DNA of 64,000 bases from Acidimicrobiales bacterium (GTDB lineage: Bacteria; Actinomycetota; Acidimicrobiia; Acidimicrobiales; Poriferisodalaceae). Under the pieces are notes generated by a model. It saw only the letters and a program-made list of their open reading frames with translations. It was not told where the DNA came from and ran no database searches. The stretch covers positions 806,001 through 870,000 of the forward strand of contig JAWKIQ010000003.1 in assembly GCA_041394185.1 (NCBI GenBank), given 5' to 3'. Position numbers and translations under genes: made by a program. Position 1 is the stretch's first letter, and each line of letters opens with the position of its first letter. Below, piece after piece: positions 59,588-64,000 of the stretch.

Positions 59588-60235
59588 ATGAACGAAGCTC
59601 TCGAAGCCCGGGCCAGGTTGCATGGCGCCCTGGCCGAGCCGCACCGGCTGGCCATCATCGATGAGTTGGCCCACTCCGACCGGTCCCCCAAGGAGCTGGC
59701 CGAGCGGCTGGGAATCGCCACCAACCTGCTGGCGCATCACCTCGAAACCCTCGAGTCGGCGGGCCTGGTTCGTCGCTTCGTGTCTTCTGGAGACAGGCGC
59801 CGGCGCTATGTACGGCTGGAACGCCAGCCGCTCGAGTCGCTGGACCTGCCCACGACTGCACCCGCGGGCACGGTGCTATTCGTATGCACACACAACTCGG
59901 CGAGGTCGCAGTTGGCCGCCGCGATGTGGACCCACCGCACAGGTCGTTCGGCCACCTCGGCGGGCACACATCCAGCCGACCACGTTCACCCTGGTGCCGT
60001 CGCCGCCGCCAAACGAATCGGGCTGGACCTCGGCGACGCAGCACCGCGGCGGCTCGACAGCACAGATGGCACAGACCTGGTTGTCACTGTTTGCGACCGA
60101 GCCCACGAAGAGCTTTCGCCATTGCCCGACTGGCTGCATTGGTCGATCCCCGACCCGGCTGCCTCGGGCTCCAGGAGCGCCTTCGACCAGGTGATAGCCG
60201 ACCTCGGTCGACGCATCGACGACCTCGTTTCTTGA
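59588..60235 (+). CDS. ArsR-type DNA-binding domain fused to LMW-phosphatase-type arsenate reductase
   Basis: 215 residues from the ATG at 59588; a GTG at 59570 overlapping the arsR stop is an alternative. Residues 8-80 are an ArsR-like winged helix (ALAEPHRLAIIDELAHSDRS, IATNLLAHHLETLESAGLV) without metal-binding Cys. Residues 93-210 are an ArsC domain of the phosphatase fold: P-loop VCTHNSARS (C100, R106), second Cys C169 (VVTVCDRAHEEL), and the acid Asp in IPDP. The third Cys of thioredoxin-coupled ArsC is Ser here (ELSP), suggesting a mycothiol or other low-molecular-weight thiol route. Confidence 0.86.
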   Translation: MNEALEARARLHGALAEPHRLAIIDELAHSDRSPKELAERLGIATNLLAHHLETLESAGLVRRFVSSGDRRRRYVRLERQPLESLDLPTTAPAGTVLFVCTHNSARSQLAAAMWTHRTGRSATSAGTHPADHVHPGAVAAAKRIGLDLGDAAPRRLDSTDGTDLVVTVCDRAHEELSPLPDWLHWSIPDPAASGSRSAFDQVIADLGRRIDDLVS

Positions 60236-60239
60236 CCCA

Positions 60240-60977
60240 ATGACCGGCAACGAATCCAGCAGAGCCAACTGGCCGAGCGCGTCGAAGCTGGTGGCCGAGT
60301 TCGTCGGCACCGCGTTCTTGCTGGCTGCGGTGGTCGGTTCGGGGGTCATGGCCGAGACACTCACCGACGATGTCGGGCTGCAGCTGCTTCAGAACGCCTT
60401 CGCCACGGCCGGGGTGTTGGTCGCCCTGATACTGGCCCTCGGCCCTGCGTCCGGCGCCCACTTCAACCCTGCGGTGACGCTGGCCGATCGCTTGCTCGGC
60501 GGTATCGACACACCAACAGCGGTCGCCTATGTGCTGGCCCAGACCGGCGGCGGAATCGTGGGAGTGATCTGCGCCAACCTCATGTTCGACCTGGGCGCGA
60601 TCGAGTGGTCGACCAAGGACCGCTCTGCGGGCAATCTGGTGTTTGCCGAGGCGATAGCTACCGTTGGCCTGCTACTGGTGATCTTCGGCGTGGTGCGCTC
60701 GGGTCGCAGTTCGGCGGCGGCATTCGCTGTCGGCGGCTACATCGCAGGGGCGTATTACTTCACGTCTTCGACCAGCTTCGCCAACCCGGCCGTCACCGTG
60801 GCTCGCACCTTCAGCGACACGTTTGCCGGCATCAGGCCGTCGTCGGCCCCCGCGTTCATCGCAGCCCAGTTGGTCGCCACCGTGTTGGCCGTGTGGCTCG
60901 TGCGAGCCATCTACCCCAACATCGGCGACTATGCCGACCAGGTCGTGGTGCCGCACTCAACGCCCGACGAGACCTGA
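60240..60977 (+). CDS. MIP-family channel (aquaglyceroporin), probable arsenite exit route
   Basis: 245 residues, six spans and both NPA boxes (HFNPAVT and FANPAVT). It begins 4 bp after the arsenate reductase fusion, so it belongs to the ars operon. In Sinorhizobium meliloti, AqpS replaces a pump and lets arsenite formed by ArsC flow out; the same logic fits here since no ArsB or Acr3 gene is present. Its last 21 bp overlap the convergent aminotransferase gene. Confidence 0.85.
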   Translation: MTGNESSRANWPSASKLVAEFVGTAFLLAAVVGSGVMAETLTDDVGLQLLQNAFATAGVLVALILALGPASGAHFNPAVTLADRLLGGIDTPTAVAYVLAQTGGGIVGVICANLMFDLGAIEWSTKDRSAGNLVFAEAIATVGLLLVIFGVVRSGRSSAAAFAVGGYIAGAYYFTSSTSFANPAVTVARTFSDTFAGIRPSSAPAFIAAQLVATVLAVWLVRAIYPNIGDYADQVVVPHSTPDET

Positions 60978-62237
60978 GGCCCACGCCGACGCATCGTCGA
61001 CCAGTTCTGCGATGTGTTCGCTGGTGATCAGCATCGACAGGGCCATGTACCCCCTGCGGGCCACATAGTGGCCCCGAGCCAACATCGCATGGAAGAACAA
61101 CTCGACGAGCCGGGGGTCGTCGGCGTGGACGCACAACATCGACCCCATACCGGTGACCCACAGCGGAGCACCCGAGCGCTCGAAGGCCTGCGACAGTTGC
61201 TCGCGCAGACGATCGCCGCTTGCGTTTACGGCCACGATGCGTTCGTCGTCGAGTTCGTGGCGCATCACCGCCACCGAAGCAGCGAGGGAAAGGGCGTTGT
61301 TGTTGAAGGTTCCGGCCTGGGACAGGCGCCCGCCCACGGCCGGATCGAAGGCGTCCATGATGTCGGCTCGGCCTCCGAAGGCACCGAAGCTGAGACCACC
61401 GGCCAGGTATTTGCCGAACGTCGTCAGGTCGGGAGTAACTCCGTATCGCTCCTGTGCCCCGCCTGGCGCCAGGCGCGAGGTCATCACCTCGTCGAAGATG
61501 AGCACCACCCCTGTGTCGTCGCAGCGCCTGCGCAACTCGGACAAGAACTCATTCGATGCAGGTCTGCAGCCCCCCGAGCCCTGCACCGGCTCGACCAGAA
61601 CACACCCGAGGTCTGGAAGGGCGAACAGGGCATCTAGGGCGGCGATGTCGTCGAAGGGCGAAACGTGGAACCGGTGTGGAACGTTCAGAGGATGGTGCGG
61701 TCCGGCCAAGTCGCCGAAGGCCATCACACCGCCGTGATAGCCGTGGTCGAACACCCCCACTCCCGAGCGGCCCGTGTGATGCAGCGCCGTGCCGACGGCC
61801 ATCAGGTTGGCCTCTGTGCCCGAGTTGGCGAAACGAACCCGCTCGACCGAGGCAAATCGGGCGCAGAACAACTCGCCGAGTTCGATCTCGGGCTCTTGCA
61901 CGGCTCCCAGCGCCCAGCCGCGATCCAGAGCCTGGTCGATGGCCTTGCGAATCGAATCGGGCCGATGGCCCAGAAGGGCTGCGCTGTAGTTGCCGCAGAA
62001 GTCGACATAGCGATGGCCGTCGATGTCTTCGAGCACGATCCCTTCGCCGTTGGCCACACGAAACGGGAACGGATCGAAGTGCAGCACCGACCTGGTGTTG
62101 CCGCCCGCCAGCACCTTGCGGGCCCGCTCGTGGGCAGCACGGCTGCGAGGACGCGCGGCCGCATACTCGCGGTGCGCAGCCTGGATCATGGTCTCCAATT
62201 CGGCATCCGTGAAGCCGCTGGTACTCGAATCGGTCAT
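60957..62237 (-). CDS. Class III aminotransferase, glutamate-1-semialdehyde-aminomutase-like
   Basis: 426 residues of PLP fold type I. The PLP Lys is in TFGKYLAGGLSFGAFGG; substrate/PLP contacts include RFANSGTEANLMAVG and LIFDEVMTSRLAPGG. It is similar to HemL but the ligase gene downstream of the shared promoter and absence of heme genes argue for a catabolic transaminase. A strong GGGGGAG site precedes the ATG, which overlaps the ligase stop (ATGA). Confidence 0.85.
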   Translation of the reverse strand: MTDSSTSGFTDAELETMIQAAHREYAAARPRSRAAHERARKVLAGGNTRSVLHFDPFPFRVANGEGIVLEDIDGHRYVDFCGNYSAALLGHRPDSIRKAIDQALDRGWALGAVQEPEIELGELFCARFASVERVRFANSGTEANLMAVGTALHHTGRSGVGVFDHGYHGGVMAFGDLAGPHHPLNVPHRFHVSPFDDIAALDALFALPDLGCVLVEPVQGSGGCRPASNEFLSELRRRCDDTGVVLIFDEVMTSRLAPGGAQERYGVTPDLTTFGKYLAGGLSFGAFGGRADIMDAFDPAVGGRLSQAGTFNNNALSLAASVAVMRHELDDERIVAVNASGDRLREQLSQAFERSGAPLWVTGMGSMLCVHADDPRLVELFFHAMLARGHYVARRGYMALSMLITSEHIAELVDDASAWASGLVGR

Positions 62238-63874
62238 GAAACATCTCCCCCATCGCGAAGCACTCTGCGCATGATCTTCCCCGACGCCGTCTTGGGCAAC
62301 TCTTCGAGGATGTCGATGCGCCTCGGATATTTGTAGGCAGCCAACCTCTGGCGACAGTGGTCGACCAATTCTTCAGGATCGGCCGACATTCCAGGTCGCA
62401 ACGACACGAAGGCCACGACCGTCTCGCCTCTGTAGCCGTCGGCCATGCCCACTACCGCTGCCTCCCGAACCGCCTCGTGTTCGTACAGAACGTCCTCGAC
62501 CTCGCGAGGCCACACCTTGTATCCGGCGGCGTTGATCTGATCTTTCGACCGGTCGATCAGCCAGAACCACCCCTCACTGTTCATGAAGCCGATGTCGCCG
62601 GTATGCAATCTGCCGGCCGGAATGGCGTGTTGGGTCTCGGCCGGCTTTCCCCAGTACTCGGGCACGATCATGGGCCCTGCGATGACGATCTCGCCCGGCT
62701 CGCCGATGGGCATCGGCTCCCGTGTCTGCGGGTCGACCACCCAAACGTCGGCATCCGACACCGGCAACCCGACGCTGAGGGCACCGGTGCCGGGGTCGAT
62801 AGGGGCACGCAGCCCGGGCGGTGTGAGGTGGCTGGGCGATGTCGTCTCGGTGAGCCCGTACACGCTGAGGATGTATGCGCCGGTGGCATCCTCGAAGCGC
62901 TGAACAATGGCTGGGCTTATTGGCGCACCACCCGATGCAACACATCGCAGGGACGACAGGTCGGTCTCGTCGAAGTTCGGATGTGACATCAGCGCGACGA
63001 ACACCGTGATCGAACCCATGGTGAAGGTGACGCGCCAGCGCTCGATCAAACGGAGCGCCTCGGCTGGCTCGAATCGATGGAAGAGCACCAGCGGCGCGCC
63101 CGCCACCGCCGCTATGGCCATGTGGGCCACCAACCCGGTGACGTGGAACAGTGGCGCCACACCCAAGATGACGTCGTCGGCTGTGACATCGAGCCACCGC
63201 TCGTAGACGACGGTGCTGTGCACGATGTTGCCGTGCGTGTTGACGGCGCCCTTCGAGGCTCCGGTTGTGCCAGACGTGTAGGTAAGCATCGCCGGCTCGT
63301 CGGGCGGCGGTGTTCGCCTGGGCACCCGAGCCCCGTCTCGATCTGCGAGGACGTCGGCGAAACGCGTGTGTTCGGTTGTGCCGCCGACCGCACCCGGGCT
63401 CGCCACCACCAACACACTGGGCGACAGGCCCGCCTCGTCGACGGCCCCCTCGACGGTGGGCAGCAGTTCGTCGAGACACACCACTACCTCGGGAGAGCAG
63501 TCGGCCAACTGTTTGGCAAGCTCACGAGACTTCAACATGGGGTTCACGGCAACGGCGATAGCTCCGATACGCCAGCACGCCAGCATCGAGGTCAGCCAAT
63601 GCGGGTCGTTCTGCAGGTAAACGGCCACCCGATCACCGGCAGCAACCCCGACGTCGGAAAGCCACGCGGCGAGCGCGTTCACGTCGTCGTCCAACCGAGC
63701 GACTGTCAGGGTGTCATCGAAGTAGTGGATGATCGGCGAGTCGGGGCTCGAATCGACCAGCTCGTCCCAGTAGCCGAGGACCGATGTGTGTCTCGGCTTG
63801 ATCGTCGATGGGATCTCGGCCGGGTAAGTAGCGAGCCAAGGCCTGGGCACGTCGCCGGGTTCGCTGTCGCTCAT
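62234..63874 (-). CDS. AMP-dependent acyl-CoA synthetase/ligase
   Basis: 546 residues of the ANL family: LTYTSGTTGASKGAVNTH, SVYGLTETTSPS, GRLHTGDIGFMNSEG, DRSKDQINAAGYKVWPREVE and the catalytic Lys in TASGKIMRRVLR. GGGGGATG before the ATG acts as ribosome site. Translationally coupled to the aminotransferase, so the pair may process an amino acid or its keto acid. Substrate unknown. Confidence 0.88.
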   Translation of the reverse strand: MSDSEPGDVPRPWLATYPAEIPSTIKPRHTSVLGYWDELVDSSPDSPIIHYFDDTLTVARLDDDVNALAAWLSDVGVAAGDRVAVYLQNDPHWLTSMLACWRIGAIAVAVNPMLKSRELAKQLADCSPEVVVCLDELLPTVEGAVDEAGLSPSVLVVASPGAVGGTTEHTRFADVLADRDGARVPRRTPPPDEPAMLTYTSGTTGASKGAVNTHGNIVHSTVVYERWLDVTADDVILGVAPLFHVTGLVAHMAIAAVAGAPLVLFHRFEPAEALRLIERWRVTFTMGSITVFVALMSHPNFDETDLSSLRCVASGGAPISPAIVQRFEDATGAYILSVYGLTETTSPSHLTPPGLRAPIDPGTGALSVGLPVSDADVWVVDPQTREPMPIGEPGEIVIAGPMIVPEYWGKPAETQHAIPAGRLHTGDIGFMNSEGWFWLIDRSKDQINAAGYKVWPREVEDVLYEHEAVREAAVVGMADGYRGETVVAFVSLRPGMSADPEELVDHCRQRLAAYKYPRRIDILEELPKTASGKIMRRVLRDGGDVS

Positions 63875-63934
63875 GTCATCCCCCTTCGCAGAGGAATTTA
63901 GCCCTCGACCAGATCCCGATTTTCAATCAACATC

Positions 63935-63947
63935 TATTGACTCAATA
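63935..63947. promoter_or_regulatory. 13-bp palindrome overlapping a candidate -35 box
   Basis: TATTGACTCAATA has perfect 6-bp arms around one central base. It includes TTGACT (63937-63942), a near-consensus -35, followed 16 bp later by TAGCTT (63959-63964) and a GTG start at 63973. Looks like an operator in the divergent gap. Confidence 0.4.
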
Positions 63948-63972
63948 CTCACTGCTGTTAGCTTGTCGAGCC

Positions 63973-64000
63973 GTGACGACACGCATAGGAATCAACGGCT
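63973..64000 (+). CDS. Start of a truncated gene, possibly glyceraldehyde-3-phosphate dehydrogenase
   Basis: Only nine codons are inside the window: VTTRIGING, followed by a T. This matches the usual opening of GAPDH (RIGINGFGR), the NAD-binding loop, but the evidence is short. The gene continues past the right edge. TAGCTT ends 8 nt before the GTG, and no ribosome site is seen. Confidence 0.4.

Noticed and set aside
60957..62237. Considered as hemL (heme biosynthesis)
   Set aside because: Operon partner is an AMP ligase and no heme genes are near; called a HemL-like class III aminotransferase only.

Overview
The window is a dense, high-GC, gene-packed bacterial chromosome segment with no RNA genes and no gap over 300 bases. 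It looks actinobacterial: an iniBAC-like dynamin locus, a ClgR/PopR-type regulator beside a clpP pair, many GTG starts, many genes that appear leaderless (TANNNT 6-8 nt before the start codon), and a surplus of acyl-CoA, VOC and AMP-ligase genes. A marine or soil member of the Acidimicrobiia is my best guess; that is inference from gene content, not a phylogenetic result.

Layout. 1-4.4 kb: Rieske oxygenase, MFS transporter, an IS481-type insertion sequence and an enoyl-CoA hydratase. 4.4-7.4 kb: a shikimate kinase-acetyltransferase fusion, then a short operon of a DUF2892 membrane protein, a membrane-anchored thioredoxin and an ECF sigma factor fused to a zinc anti-sigma domain, then a CBS protein. 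7.4-17.3 kb: an iniB-iniA-iniC-like operon (repeat protein plus two dynamin-like GTPases), facing a large LuxR-type ATPase regulator and a membrane-spanning Hsp70. 17.3-27.5 kb: malQ, RidA, the glycyl-radical enzyme YjjI with its activase YjjW, a FlK-like thioesterase, threonine deaminase, and a minus-strand group (isochorismatase-like hydrolase, amidase, 2OG-Fe(II) oxygenase, DUF454). 27.6-30.8 kb: ATP-type PEP carboxykinase, an HNH nuclease, biotin synthase. 30.8-37.9 kb: paaX divergent from paaABCDE (aerobic phenylacetyl-CoA epoxidation) followed by VOC, acyl-CoA dehydrogenase and SRPBCC genes. 37.9-46.4 kb: acyl-CoA synthetase, potassium channel, two ClpP paralogues with a ClgR-like regulator, a queuosine-salvage-type protein, modBC, a siderophore-interacting flavoprotein and a winged-helix regulator. 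46.4-51 kb: a MacB/FtsX-type ABC transporter and a Rieske-glutamate synthase fusion. 51-53.2 kb: a translationally coupled trio whose middle gene has an in-frame TGA where a peroxiredoxin-like fold expects its catalytic cysteine, followed by a SECIS-like hairpin. 53.2-58.6 kb: disulfide reductase, ligase, FAD oxidoreductase, thioesterase. 58.7-61 kb: arsenic cluster (ArsI/CadI, ArsR, ArsR-ArsC fusion, aquaglyceroporin). 61-64 kb: class III aminotransferase, AMP ligase and the first codons of what may be a GAPDH gene.

The two items most worth follow-up are the putative selenoprotein at 52023-52553 and the iniBAC/LuxR/Hsp70 locus at 7.4-17.3 kb.
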